From positions 2,433,501-2,497,500 of the forward strand of contig CP060221.1 of the NCBI GenBank assembly GCA_023898405.1: a DNA stretch of 64,000 bases. Direction: 5' to 3'. Source of the DNA: Myxococcales bacterium. GTDB lineage: Bacteria; Myxococcota; UBA727; JABDBI01. The notes beneath the pieces are model-generated. The model saw only the letters and a list, made by a program, of their open reading frames with translations, was not told where the DNA came from and made no database searches. Made by a program: the position numbers and the translations under genes. This document shows, in pieces, positions 27,069-36,280 of the stretch (its first letter is position 1; every line of letters starts with the position of its first letter).

Positions 27069-27764
27069 ATGAAATTATTTGGATTATTGGCAGGTATTTT
27101 AATTGCATTAATTAACATTGAGGGAAGGGCTGCCGAAATAATTGAATTATCTGAAAGCAAAATTGATGCTCAATGCATGAGTGATTCAGATTTTCAAAGT
27201 CTAATAGTAAACATAAATGAAATTAGGAATCTTATTTTGCAGTCTAAATTCATAGAAAACCCTGAGAACAGAGAGAATTATCGTAAGGAGCGATATGAAG
27301 AAGTCTATAAACTATTGAAATCATCACCGCAAAAATATGGCAAATTTAGTCTTGAACAAATAACTGATTTGTTTTTTAATAATTCGTTTTTTTTTAATTT
27401 ATTGATAGAAGTTGTTGATTTTGAAACATTAAAAATTATAAAAATATGTGTTTTAATAAATCATAAGCATCGTTCATGTTATGACTTAAATGAATTTGAA
27501 TCAGATTTAAGATTAATTGCCCAAAGGGCATTTGATATGGAAATGGAGAGTGCTGAAAAAAAATCTTTTATAGAAGAGATTTTTAATTATTGCCTAAGGA
27601 ATAAAAATAATAAAGCAAAAGGGTATAGTGGAAAGAAAATAGAGAAAATGTATTTAAAAATAATTGAAGAGAATATTAGAAAACGAAAACCAGACGATGT
27701 TCGTGCACCATTAGCGCCACTAAATAAACAATTTAAAATTCAAGAAAAGATAGAGTGGGATTAA
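27069..27764 (+). CDS. Exported protein of unknown function
   Basis: A 231-residue protein with a signal peptide (M-K-L-F-G-L-L-A-G-I-L-I-A-L-I-N-I-E-G-R, cut near A-A-E). The start at 27069 follows AAAGGAAA; the upstream frame to 27039 is only ten residues more. The mature part is helical and basic at its C-terminus, with four cysteines. It resembles, in size and composition, the exported unknowns of the first 10 kb, but no family is recognised. Confidence 0.55.
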   Translation: MKLFGLLAGILIALINIEGRAAEIIELSESKIDAQCMSDSDFQSLIVNINEIRNLILQSKFIENPENRENYRKERYEEVYKLLKSSPQKYGKFSLEQITDLFFNNSFFFNLLIEVVDFETLKIIKICVLINHKHRSCYDLNEFESDLRLIAQRAFDMEMESAEKKSFIEEIFNYCLRNKNNKAKGYSGKKIEKMYLKIIEENIRKRKPDDVRAPLAPLNKQFKIQEKIEWD

Positions 27765-27777
27765 AAATCAATTCAAG

Positions 27778-27820
27778 TTGTTAAATTTTCATCTTTTTAT
27801 AAGGAACAAAAATTTAACAA
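27778..27820. repeat. AT-rich 12 bp inverted repeat
   Basis: TTGTTAAATTTT and AAAATTTAACAA are separated by 19 bases just after the exported-protein gene. It may end that transcript but lacks GC pairs and a T run. The remaining gap to glmM also holds GCGCTAG/CTAGCGC (27933-27962) around the glmM stop. Confidence 0.35.
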
Positions 27821-27961
27821 GTGAGTGATTGGTGTGTTATTAAGATTCTCTTATTTGCTTTTTTTAACCATTTTTCTCATTTTCGAGTATTTATATAGCA
27901 GTTTTTACTTGATAACTAACCTTAACCTTAGGGCGCTAGTTGATTGATTTTTTTGCTAGCG

Positions 27962-29329
27962 CTAGATCAGAGACTCTTTCAAAAAATGGCGAGCTTCCCG
28001 CTCATATTCAGCCGCAATGTCTTGGGCGATATTTTTGCATTTTTGACTAGAAGAAGCTTCAACAAGGATTCTTAGTTTATTTTCGGTGCCGCTATAACGC
28101 ACAACCACTCTGCCTAAATTTTCTAGGCTCTCATTGGAATCGGCTATGAGTCTAGAAGTTGACGGCAATTCACTTAAAGGAATTTTTTTTGAGACGTCGA
28201 GGTTTTTTAAAATACTTGGGACAGGCTGATAAAAATTTGTAAGTTCAGAGATTGTTCTAGCAGATGAACAGATAATTTCTATGAGCTGAAGAGCAAAATA
28301 AATTCCATCTCCTGTGTAGGTATGGGGGAACATAATGAGATGCCCAGAATTTTCTCCGCCCAAAGTAAAATTGTTTTGACGCATGTGGCGAGCCACATAT
28401 TTATCGCCAACAGGAGTTTTTTCAACTTTAATATTAAAAGGTAGGAGCGCCTGATCTAAGGCTACGCTGCTCATGATAGTGCTCACCAGGGTGTTATTTT
28501 CGAGCATTGATTTTTTTTGCAGAAATATTGCAAACAATGCAAGTATCGCATCACCGTTAATTAAAGTTCCTTTTTCATTGGCAAAGACAACGCGATCAGC
28601 GTCGCCATCAAAAGCAATGCCCAAATCTGCTCTGAAGTCGATGACGGCTTCCTCTAAGTTTTTTGGGTGTTCGCTGCCAACGTCTTGATTAATATTGTAT
28701 CCATCGGGAGAAGCACCGATAATTTTTACATCTAAACCCAGTGATGAGAAAAGTTGAGGAGCAACAAATGATGCCGCCCCATGGGCGCAGTCAATAACGA
28801 TTCGTTTATCTCTTAATACACAACGATCAATGCCAGAGAGCAATGCTTCTAAATAATTTTGTTGAGCACTTTCATTCTGTATGCATAAGCCTGGGGAAGG
28901 TGATGGAGGAGCAAGCAGGATACTTGAATTATTGTATTGCTCTTCTATAAGTTGCTCGAGTTGCAGCTCTATCTTAAATCCATCTGGTCCAAAAAATTTG
29001 ATTCCATTATCGCATGCTGGATTGTGGCTAGCAGAGATAACAAGGCCAAAGGCAGCACCTTGCGCCTGAGTTGCATGGGCAACAGCTGCACTAGGAATGA
29101 TGCCCAAAAGTTGGCAGTTGATACCTGTCGAGGTAATCCCTGAACTTAAAGCCAATTCAATGTAGTTTCCTGAGGCACGAGTGTCTCTCCCAATCAAGAT
29201 GGAATTTTTTCCTGATTTTAGGGCCAATCCTCCTAATATTCTGCCAATCCTGCACATGTTTTCAGGGGCGAGCTTTGCAGAGGTGATAGGCCCACGTATT
29301 CCATCTGTACCAAATAATCGAGATGTCAT
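27962..29329 (-). CDS. glmM: Phosphoglucosamine mutase
   Basis: A 455-residue enzyme converting glucosamine-6-phosphate to glucosamine-1-phosphate for peptidoglycan and LPS precursors. Motifs in order: R-L-F-G-T-D-G-I-R-G at the start, the phosphoserine loop V-I-S-A-S-H-N-P near residue 98, the metal loop D-G-D-A-D-R near 240, the sugar loop G-G-E-N-S-G-H, and the phosphate loop R-Y-S-G-T-E-N near 420. It is divergent from the PfkB gene, with 141 bases between starts. Confidence 0.95.
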   Translation of the reverse strand: MTSRLFGTDGIRGPITSAKLAPENMCRIGRILGGLALKSGKNSILIGRDTRASGNYIELALSSGITSTGINCQLLGIIPSAAVAHATQAQGAAFGLVISASHNPACDNGIKFFGPDGFKIELQLEQLIEEQYNNSSILLAPPSPSPGLCIQNESAQQNYLEALLSGIDRCVLRDKRIVIDCAHGAASFVAPQLFSSLGLDVKIIGASPDGYNINQDVGSEHPKNLEEAVIDFRADLGIAFDGDADRVVFANEKGTLINGDAILALFAIFLQKKSMLENNTLVSTIMSSVALDQALLPFNIKVEKTPVGDKYVARHMRQNNFTLGGENSGHLIMFPHTYTGDGIYFALQLIEIICSSARTISELTNFYQPVPSILKNLDVSKKIPLSELPSTSRLIADSNESLENLGRVVVRYSGTENKLRILVEASSSQKCKNIAQDIAAEYEREARHFLKESLI

Positions 29330-29470
29330 ATGGGTTTGGTGTCCAGTGTGTTAGAGGAAAATCAGCTCATCCATGGCAAAAAAAGTGCATTAGGACAACT
29401 GAGCCTCATAAAAAAACTCAGATTGCACCAAAGCATGGCAAAGAAAGCTATACGAGTTGTAGGAGCTAGT

Positions 29471-30376
29471 ATGAGTATCGTTGTTGTTGGATCGATTGCT
29501 TTTGATTCGGTAAGTACTCCCCATGGAAAACGTGAGAAATCGCTTGGAGGAGCTGCTAACTATTTTGCCATTGCCGCGCAATTTTACACAAAAATTTGCA
29601 TGGTTGGAGTAGTGGGAGAAGACTTTCCAAAAAGCCACTTAGAACTGCTCAAACAAAAAAATATTGATATTTCTGGTATCGCTCAAAAAGCTGGATATTC
29701 TTTTCATTGGCAAGGCGAGTACGGTTTTGATTTAAATTCAGCTCAAACGCTTAAAACAGAGCTCAATGTATTTGAGGACTTCTTGCCGCAGCTGCCACAA
29801 TCTTACCGTCATGCGGAAACAGTTTTCTTGGCAAATATTGACCCTGAATTACAAATTCACGTTTTACAGCAAATGACAAAGCCAAAAATAAAAGCTCTGG
29901 ATACCATGAATTTCTGGATTGAGCGTAAATTAAATCAGCTTAAGCAAGCTATTTCAATGGTAGATATTTTGTTTGTAAATGATGCCGAAATAAGAAGTCT
30001 TACTGGCGAACATAACATTATTAAAGCAGCAAAAGCCGCATTGGCAATTGGGGCAAAAATTATTGTCATAAAACGTGGCGAATATGGTGCGCTTTTATTT
30101 TTTGACACACATGTCGCTCATGTGCCTGCATTTTTGGTGGAAGAAGTTTTTGATCCAACCGGAGCTGGTGACAGTTTTGCGGGTGGATTTTTAGGATATC
30201 TCGATACAAAAGATGGCTTTTCTATTAATCATCTTAAAGAAGCAATGGTTGCAGGGACCGTAATGTCTAGTTTTGCCATTGAAAAGTTCTCTTTTGATCG
30301 CGTTTTGGAACTAGATGAAACTATGCTTTCAAAGCGCAAAGAACAGCTCTTAGCTTTATCTCATATTTGCTTATGA
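29471..30376 (+). CDS. PfkB/ribokinase-family sugar or nucleoside kinase
   Basis: A 301-residue kinase. The ATG at 29471 follows AGGAGC and matches the family start (S-I-V-V-V-G-S-I-A-F-D); the frame extends upstream to 29330 but that part looks non-coding. N-terminal G-G-A-A-N-Y and C-terminal D-P-T-G-A-G-D-S-F-A-G-G, with the catalytic aspartate, are the two PfkB signatures. The substrate cannot be fixed; adenosine or a sugar is plausible for this family. Confidence 0.88.
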   Translation: MSIVVVGSIAFDSVSTPHGKREKSLGGAANYFAIAAQFYTKICMVGVVGEDFPKSHLELLKQKNIDISGIAQKAGYSFHWQGEYGFDLNSAQTLKTELNVFEDFLPQLPQSYRHAETVFLANIDPELQIHVLQQMTKPKIKALDTMNFWIERKLNQLKQAISMVDILFVNDAEIRSLTGEHNIIKAAKAALAIGAKIIVIKRGEYGALLFFDTHVAHVPAFLVEEVFDPTGAGDSFAGGFLGYLDTKDGFSINHLKEAMVAGTVMSSFAIEKFSFDRVLELDETMLSKRKEQLLALSHICL

Positions 30377-30479
30377 GCCTTCGAGCTTCTTGTCAGATGT
30401 GGTGTTTTTGTTAGCTTTGGTCATTTTTATTGAACCAAAGTTGATTATTAACACAATTTTCAAGATAAGGATGAAATGC

Positions 30480-31058
30480 ATGCCACATCGCCAAGCACTG
30501 CTAGAGCTTTTAGCGAAATACAAAACGCTCGATAAGAAAGAACAACAAGATCAAGAAGCTATTGTTGCTTTTGTTCAAAGCAATCGAGATTGTTTTTTGC
30601 GCAGCAATCTAGAAGGCCATATAACAGCATCTTGTTGGCTATTAAGTCCAGACTATAAAGAAGTTTTGATAACTCATCACAAAAAAATAGGATTGTGGTT
30701 ACAACTTGGTGGGCATGCAGATGGCGAGAGCGATGTTTTGCAAGTAGCGCTTAAAGAAGCGCATGAAGAGTCCGGCATCGATGGAATCATAGCGCTTGAA
30801 GGAGGAATCTTTGATCTAGAAATACATTCGATAGATCGACATCAAGATGTTCCTAAACATTTGCATTATGATGTGCGTTTTTTGCTCAGAGCTCCAAAAA
30901 AAGAATTTTGGGTTTCAGAGGAGTCGCATAATCTAGCTTGGGTAAAGATCAAAGACGTGATTGTTGAGCCCCGGTTTACCAGTTCTTTAAAGAGAATGGC
31001 TGAAAAATGGCAAAAAAAACTGGAACCCTTGGGGCTCCAGCTTGAAGAGACAGTCTAA
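30480..31058 (+). CDS. NUDIX hydrolase
   Basis: A 192-residue hydrolase. The NUDIX box reads G-G-H-A-D-G-E followed eight residues later by K-E-A-H-E-E-S-G-I, so the usual Arg is Lys and the spacing is one residue longer than the textbook pattern. The metal-binding E-E is kept. The start at 30480 is preferred because AAGG lies nine bases upstream; an ATG at 30471 touches it. Substrates are nucleoside diphosphates linked to some group X; which one is unknown. Confidence 0.83.
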   Translation: MPHRQALLELLAKYKTLDKKEQQDQEAIVAFVQSNRDCFLRSNLEGHITASCWLLSPDYKEVLITHHKKIGLWLQLGGHADGESDVLQVALKEAHEESGIDGIIALEGGIFDLEIHSIDRHQDVPKHLHYDVRFLLRAPKKEFWVSEESHNLAWVKIKDVIVEPRFTSSLKRMAEKWQKKLEPLGLQLEETV

Positions 31059-31061
31059 AGA

Positions 31062-31415
31062 CTATTCTACCATTGGAGGAACTCTGTAGAGATACATTGG
31101 GTTGTAGTATCCCCAGCTATAATTATTGAATCCGCAGCTGTGGTATCGGCGATAGTTTGGGCAGCCACAATTGGTATATTGATGATGGCAGCAACCATGA
31201 CCATAGCCAACATTATAAAAATTTGTTCTATGGCGGCCAAAATTCCACCAACCCATATTTGAGCTATTGCCATCTTGTAAATTAAGATTTTCTTGATCGT
31301 AGTTGCCGTATTGTTCAATATTATCTTGATTGTAATTCACTTCATCGCTATTTGCTGAAAGAGCAAAATTTGCTGCCAAGCAGCTGAAAGTGCAGGCAAA
31401 AATAAAATATTTCAT
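31062..31415 (-). CDS. Small exported Gly/Asn/Tyr/His/Cys-rich protein
   Basis: A 117-residue protein with a signal peptide of about 20 residues. The mature chain is acidic and Asn/Gln-rich at first, then rich in aromatic residues, His and Cys (G-H-G-C-C-H-H-Q-Y-T-N-C-G-C-P-N-Y). The Cys/His cluster could bind metal or form disulfides; this composition also occurs in surface or cuticle-like adhesive proteins. It is convergent with the NUDIX gene, with only three bases between stops. No family is recognised. Confidence 0.55.
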   Translation of the reverse strand: MKYFIFACTFSCLAANFALSANSDEVNYNQDNIEQYGNYDQENLNLQDGNSSNMGWWNFGRHRTNFYNVGYGHGCCHHQYTNCGCPNYRRYHSCGFNNYSWGYYNPMYLYRVPPMVE

Positions 31416-31599
31416 AATAATTCTCCAACCTAATTTATTTAAAAAACACAGTAACGCTATGATTTATCAGTGTTTACTGGTTTTATATTATTGTATTAAT
31501 TGATGCTAACAACTAAGCGTGTGGATGCAGTAAAAAACAGCTTAATTAGGAAGCATAATCGGTGATTGACCATAAATTTTAATAAATTAGACTCTTTTG

Positions 31600-32871
31600 A
31601 TGGCAATAAATAATAAAGGACAGATAGAGTGTGTTGTGCAATCCACGGCTTTTGGAGGGGAGGGTATTGCGCGCTGTGATGGAAAAGTTGTTTTTGTACC
31701 AGGGGCTCTTGAGGGTGAGCGAATCAATATCAGACTAGTCCAACAAAAAAAGTCCTATGCCCGTGCTCAACTGCTTGAGGTTGTTAACCCCTCACCCAAG
31801 CGCATACAACCTTTATGTGAATTTTTCGCTCAGTGTGGCGGATGTCACTTTCAGCACCTTGATTATAGCTCTCAGCTCGATATTAAAAAGAATTTCGTTG
31901 AGGATGCTTTAAAAAGAATTGGAAGAATAGATGTTAGTGTGCACGGTCCTCAAAGTTCAAAGGAACAATGGTACTATCGTCGCCATATTCGTTTGCATTG
32001 GCACAATGGGCGATTAGGATTTATGCAAAATAAGTCCCATGCGCTTGTTGAGGCTAGCAATTGTCATATTTTTAGCGAAAGGGAGATAATACCAAAAATT
32101 AGGAAGTTATGTCATTCATTGGGCGAAGAGCTTCCTTATGAAATTTCCGTGCATAAATCTGGTGAACAATTTATTTTATTTTTTGAATTTTCGCGGTCAC
32201 GGGGGAGTTATAAAAAGATTTTTGCTAAGGAAATTGAAAACAACGAACTTATTAAGGGAGTCATTTGGAAAGTAGGTAATCAATTTTTTGAATTGGGTAA
32301 TGTTGTGATTCAATTTCCCTTGGGAAATTTAATTTTTAGTTATAATCCAAAAGTTTTTGTGCAGGCGAATCCACAGCAGAGCGAAGGCATTTATAATGAG
32401 ATAAGTTTGCTTGCCAAGAAAAATAAAATGAATAAAATTTTAGATTTGTATTGTGGTTTCGGTGCGTCATCAATTTTATTAAGAAGCATGGGAATTGAGC
32501 TCTGCGGTATTGAAGTAAACCCAGAATCTATTCGTCTTGCCCGCCTAAATGAAAAAACTAATAAGCTTTATGGCATAAGATGGATCGCGGGCGATGTAGA
32601 AAAGTTAGCAGGGAGTGCCTTTAACGAATTTCAGCCCGATTGTGTTTTAGTTAACCCGCCAAGAACAGGCCTTGCCTCAGTTGTTTGTCGAGAAATTCTT
32701 GAATATTTACCAGAGCATATTATTTACATCTCCTGTATGCCTGCTACTTTGGCCCGTGATATCAGTGCATTATCGTGTTTTTATCGGGTGGAGTATTGTC
32801 AGAGCTTTGACATGTTTCCCCAAACCACACACATTGAAACCTTGGTTTATTTAAAGCGAAAAGAATTATGA
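31600..32871 (+). CDS. RNA (uracil-5-)-methyltransferase, RlmD/TrmA family
   Basis: A 423-residue class I SAM-dependent methyltransferase. It has an N-terminal TRAM RNA-binding domain (G-G-E-G-I-A-R-C-D-G), the iron-sulfur cysteines in C-G-G-C-H-F-Q-H, the SAM loop L-D-L-Y-C-G-F-G, V-N-P-P-R-T-G-L, and the catalytic cysteine in I-S-C-M-P-A-T-L-A-R-D. The family makes m5U in 23S rRNA or tRNA; the iron-sulfur motif favours the RlmD/RlmC type. Start at ATG 31600. Confidence 0.9.
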   Translation: MAINNKGQIECVVQSTAFGGEGIARCDGKVVFVPGALEGERINIRLVQQKKSYARAQLLEVVNPSPKRIQPLCEFFAQCGGCHFQHLDYSSQLDIKKNFVEDALKRIGRIDVSVHGPQSSKEQWYYRRHIRLHWHNGRLGFMQNKSHALVEASNCHIFSEREIIPKIRKLCHSLGEELPYEISVHKSGEQFILFFEFSRSRGSYKKIFAKEIENNELIKGVIWKVGNQFFELGNVVIQFPLGNLIFSYNPKVFVQANPQQSEGIYNEISLLAKKNKMNKILDLYCGFGASSILLRSMGIELCGIEVNPESIRLARLNEKTNKLYGIRWIAGDVEKLAGSAFNEFQPDCVLVNPPRTGLASVVCREILEYLPEHIIYISCMPATLARDISALSCFYRVEYCQSFDMFPQTTHIETLVYLKRKEL

Positions 32872-32972
32872 TGTATATTTCTTTGTTATATGTAGGTGTT
32901 CCTATTGTGAAAGATGGATAAGATGATATATTTTGAAATGAGATATTTTAACATTGTTTTTCAAGGTTAATT

Positions 32973-34028
32973 ATGAGATTAAGTAATTTATTACAAAAAA
33001 TTATTAAAATTACGTGTTTTTTTGGGGCACTGGTTCTATTTTCGTGTGATTCGATCCCAGAATCTAGCAATAGGCTTGCAGATAAACTTGATTTATACGG
33101 GGGTTCATCACCAAATCATGAAGTAAGTAAGCCATTTGAATTTAAAAATAATTCAGAAGGCAAAGATATTTTTGATCTTTTCAGTAACAACAGTGGTTCT
33201 GACATACCACTTTTGAATTTCCCTAAAGAAGCTAATATTTTTGAAATTTATAAAAGCGGAGAGATTAAAAGTTCATTTGCCGATATTGCCGGACTTGAAA
33301 AGCCCAAAGAGTCTTTGAAAGATATCATAAAATATCTCAAAGACCCTGCTGATTTTAGACGTTTGGGGGCAGAGCCTCCGAGCGGTGTTATCTTTTATGG
33401 GCCCCCTGGAACGGGAAAAACTGCCATGGCGCGTGCCTTGGCTGGAGAAGTTGGAAAGGAAAAAGAGGTGTCTTTTATTGTTGCATCTGGTGCTAGCTTT
33501 GAAAATAAATATGTTGGTGTAGGGGCAGATAATGTTCGTAAACTCTTTGAGCTTGCCAGGAAAAATAAACCAGCAATTATTTTTATTGATGAATTTGATG
33601 CTGTAGCAGGTGTTCGAAGCGAAGAGAAAAAAAATGCACAGGTCGTTAATCAATTGCTCACAGAGCTTGATGGATTTAGCAAAGAGGATAGAAACGATAT
33701 TTTTATTATTGCCGCTACTAATTTGTTAAGTAGCATTGATCCTGCGGTAATTAGGCCGGGACGTATTGATCGAAAAATAAAAATTGGATTTCCGGATGAG
33801 ATTGCTCGAAAAGCAATTTTAGGACATTACTTTTCTCTGGCTCCAGCCATAACCCATGCAAAAGCTCAAGACTATGTGAGAGCAACGCGTAACTGGTCTG
33901 CTGCAGAAATTAAAGCCTTTGTTAACGAAGCGAGAATACATGCAACCATCAGGAATGCTCAGTATGTGGACAAAAACGACCTTAACGCTGCATTGAAAAA
34001 GGTTCAAGACTCACGGGCTGGTCGCTAG
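32973..34028 (+). CDS. AAA+ ATPase (FtsH-type AAA domain) with lipoprotein signal peptide
   Basis: A 351-residue protein. A hydrophobic leader ends in a lipobox-like L-F-S-C (Cys25). After a linker of about 75 residues a complete FtsH-like AAA domain follows: Walker A G-P-P-G-T-G-K-T near 143, Walker B I-F-I-D-E near 203, and the second region of homology with two arginines (R-P-G-R-I-D-R). There is no zinc protease domain, so it is not FtsH. If truly lipidated it would lie outside the cytoplasm, away from ATP; the leader may instead be an inner-membrane anchor. Confidence 0.85.
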   Translation: MRLSNLLQKIIKITCFFGALVLFSCDSIPESSNRLADKLDLYGGSSPNHEVSKPFEFKNNSEGKDIFDLFSNNSGSDIPLLNFPKEANIFEIYKSGEIKSSFADIAGLEKPKESLKDIIKYLKDPADFRRLGAEPPSGVIFYGPPGTGKTAMARALAGEVGKEKEVSFIVASGASFENKYVGVGADNVRKLFELARKNKPAIIFIDEFDAVAGVRSEEKKNAQVVNQLLTELDGFSKEDRNDIFIIAATNLLSSIDPAVIRPGRIDRKIKIGFPDEIARKAILGHYFSLAPAITHAKAQDYVRATRNWSAAEIKAFVNEARIHATIRNAQYVDKNDLNAALKKVQDSRAGR

Positions 34029-34097
34029 TGTTATAAATTAGGTTTTTAACTCAAATATAGACATACTGTCAGTGCCGTTTACATAGAGGGGATGCAC

Positions 34098-34643
34098 ATG
34101 CAAACTTTTAACAAAAAAGCAGGGGGCTATAGTCCTTACATAGCCGGAGCTCTCGTTGGGTTTTTGGCGATAGCGTCTGCTTATTTTACAACCCAACTGC
34201 TTGGAAAGACGCACTACCTTGGAGCTTCTACCACTTTTGTGAGAGCTGCAGGACTACTTGAATCGAGTGTTGCGGGTGAACATGTCGAGAACAATAAATA
34301 TTACAGTGAAGAGCATGTCAAGTTTGACTGGCAGTTCATATTTGTAATTGGTATTTTTTTGGGTGCGCTTATTTCAGCAAAGTCAGATAAAAGTTTTAAG
34401 TGGGAAAAAGTGCCTCCCATTTGGCAAGAACGGTTTGGAAATTCTGTTAGTCGTCGCGCCCTATGGGCAATTGTAGGTGGTGCCATTGCTATGATAGGTG
34501 CACGGATGGCTGGAGGATGCCCCAGTGGTCACGGATTGAGCGGGCTTATGCAGCTATCGATGAGCGGCCTGCTTGCGCTCATCATGTTCTTTTTGGGTGG
34601 TGTGGTAGTTGCTCACCTAGTGTATAGGAGAAAATCCTCATGA
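34098..34643 (+). CDS. YeeE/YedE-family sulfur transporter, half 1
   Basis: A 181-residue membrane protein with about four helices. The ATG at 34098 lies six bases after GAGGGG. The conserved cysteine is in G-A-R-M-A-G-G-C-P-S-G-H-G-L. This family (DUF395, PmpA/PmpB, TsuA) imports thiosulfate or related sulfur species through cysteines in the pore. Here the two halves are separate genes whose ends overlap by four bases, so both are needed for one channel. Confidence 0.85.
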   Translation: MQTFNKKAGGYSPYIAGALVGFLAIASAYFTTQLLGKTHYLGASTTFVRAAGLLESSVAGEHVENNKYYSEEHVKFDWQFIFVIGIFLGALISAKSDKSFKWEKVPPIWQERFGNSVSRRALWAIVGGAIAMIGARMAGGCPSGHGLSGLMQLSMSGLLALIMFFLGGVVVAHLVYRRKSS

Positions 34644-35170
34644 GTACAGAACTTATTTTGGGACTTATTACTGGAATAATTTTTGGGTTTTTGTTGCAAA
34701 AAGGACGCGTCTTGCGCTTTGAAAAGCAGATTGGCGCATTACTATTTCGAGACATGACCATTTTTAAATTTATGTTATCGGCCATTTTGGTGGGGATGGT
34801 AGGCGTAACCCTCCTTTCCGATTTAAATCTTATTTCATTGAGTCATAAACCCATGAATGTGGGAGGAATCATTATAGGCGGAGGGCTTTTTGGTATTGGT
34901 TGGGGAATTATGGGCTATTGCCCTGGAACTTCAGTCGGAGCGTTAGGGGAAGGACGGTGGCATGCGATTTTTGCCGTTTTAGGGATGATTTTGGGAGCAG
35001 CTATCTATGCCGAAATTTATCCTTGGGTGAAAACAAATATTTTAAGCATAAAAGATCTAGGAAAAATAAGCATTCCTGAATTTTTTGGTATCTCTCAATG
35101 GTTGATGATAGGAGCCTTCTGGTTTGTTGTCATTTACTTGTTTTCTTGGTTTGAAAAAAAGAATCTTTAG
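34640..35170 (+). CDS. YeeE/YedE-family sulfur transporter, half 2
   Basis: A 176-residue membrane protein with at least four helices and the paired cysteine motif G-I-M-G-Y-C-P-G-T-S. It starts in an ATGA overlap with half 1, which implies coupled translation in equal amounts. It ends with a short basic tail (W-F-E-K-K-N-L). No sulfurtransferase or rhodanese gene is adjacent, so the fate of the imported sulfur is not indicated. Confidence 0.85.
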   Translation: MSTELILGLITGIIFGFLLQKGRVLRFEKQIGALLFRDMTIFKFMLSAILVGMVGVTLLSDLNLISLSHKPMNVGGIIIGGGLFGIGWGIMGYCPGTSVGALGEGRWHAIFAVLGMILGAAIYAEIYPWVKTNILSIKDLGKISIPEFFGISQWLMIGAFWFVVIYLFSWFEKKNL

Positions 35171-35304
35171 TTTTGTAAAAAATTTTCAGGGCGCATAATG
35201 TTTTAAAAATAAACAGCATGGATTTCATTGTGCGTCTAAGCCCGTTTCAATTTTTTGAGTAGGTGCTCGTTTACACGTCATTAAAATGTTGGTGATATGT
35301 GCAT

Positions 35305-36186
35305 ATGGATCAGAATCAGGCAATTCGCAACTTTGTTTGGCCCATGCAGCAATGCCTCAAGGATATCAAGGACTTTGCTGAGCTTTTAGAGGAAAGTAAG
35401 GGCCATGCGAAAAATCTCCATTGTATAAGAATTTCACTGAGAAAACTCTATGTTTTGATAGAGATGCAAACTGATATTTTTCCTGAGATTGCTCATTATA
35501 AAAATATAACCCACGAACTCAAAAAACTAAGATCTGAACTAAGCATTGTACGTGATTGGGATGTGTTTAAGCAGATGCTGTTCCCAGTGCCAATACTTAC
35601 TCTATCAAAAAAGAAGTGGTATAAAAAAATCGAAGACGATATTAATCAAATTTATCTAAAAGAGTATGATAGAATCAGAAAAATTTTTGATGAAAAATAC
35701 TCTGAAAATATTTTGAAAAAAATATCTGGCCTCATAGAGTCACTTACAATCTTTTATCGTGCAAGAAATATCGATAGAGCAATAAAGGATGCTTGCAGGC
35801 GAATATTAGAACAGGATCGAACTACGCTTATAAAATTTCTTGATAAAAGTCGCTCATTGTGGGGGCTCTCTACGGAACAACAACATAAACTAAGAATCAT
35901 TAGTAAAAATTATTTATATAAATTGAAGTTTCTAAGAAATATCTTTGGCAAAAAAATTAAAAAAGAAATTAAAAATATGAAAAAAATTCAAGATATTTTA
36001 TCTGAGGTCAGAGATTTTTGTATGGCGAAAAAAAAAGCTCAACTATTATTGGACAACGAAAATAACTGCCACTATTTTTTGCTCGTAGGAGAAATCATGG
36101 GCAGAAAAGGAGCTCTTTTAGATGGGCTGGATAGAAAATTTTTTGAAAAATGGAAGGAATTTATTCATCTTCATCTGCCTTCTTAG
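35305..36186 (+). CDS. CHAD-domain protein
   Basis: A 293-residue helical protein with CHAD landmarks: H-C-I-R-I-S-L-R-K-L near the start (H-x-x-R-x-x-x-R-x-L), I-V-R-D-W-D-V-F, and a second set H-K-L-R-I-I-S-K-N-Y and V-R-D-F. The conserved His, Arg and Lys residues bind polyphosphate. CHAD proteins often sit with CYTH phosphatases or polyphosphate granules; none is beside it here. Start at ATG 35305 with GGTGAT upstream. Confidence 0.8.
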   Translation: MDQNQAIRNFVWPMQQCLKDIKDFAELLEESKGHAKNLHCIRISLRKLYVLIEMQTDIFPEIAHYKNITHELKKLRSELSIVRDWDVFKQMLFPVPILTLSKKKWYKKIEDDINQIYLKEYDRIRKIFDEKYSENILKKISGLIESLTIFYRARNIDRAIKDACRRILEQDRTTLIKFLDKSRSLWGLSTEQQHKLRIISKNYLYKLKFLRNIFGKKIKKEIKNMKKIQDILSEVRDFCMAKKKAQLLLDNENNCHYFLLVGEIMGRKGALLDGLDRKFFEKWKEFIHLHLPS

Positions 36187-36280
36187 CTTAAGCTGCTAGC
36201 AAAGCGGAATTTTATCCCTTAGCGCATCAAAATCTCTTCATTTATGAAGAGGATAATATGCGCGTTTACCGACAGTGTTT

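Noticed and set aside
27933..27962. GCGCTAG/CTAGCGC inverted repeat as glmM terminator
   Set aside because: It overlaps the glmM stop codon and lacks a T run on the downstream side, so it is only mentioned under the neighbouring repeat.
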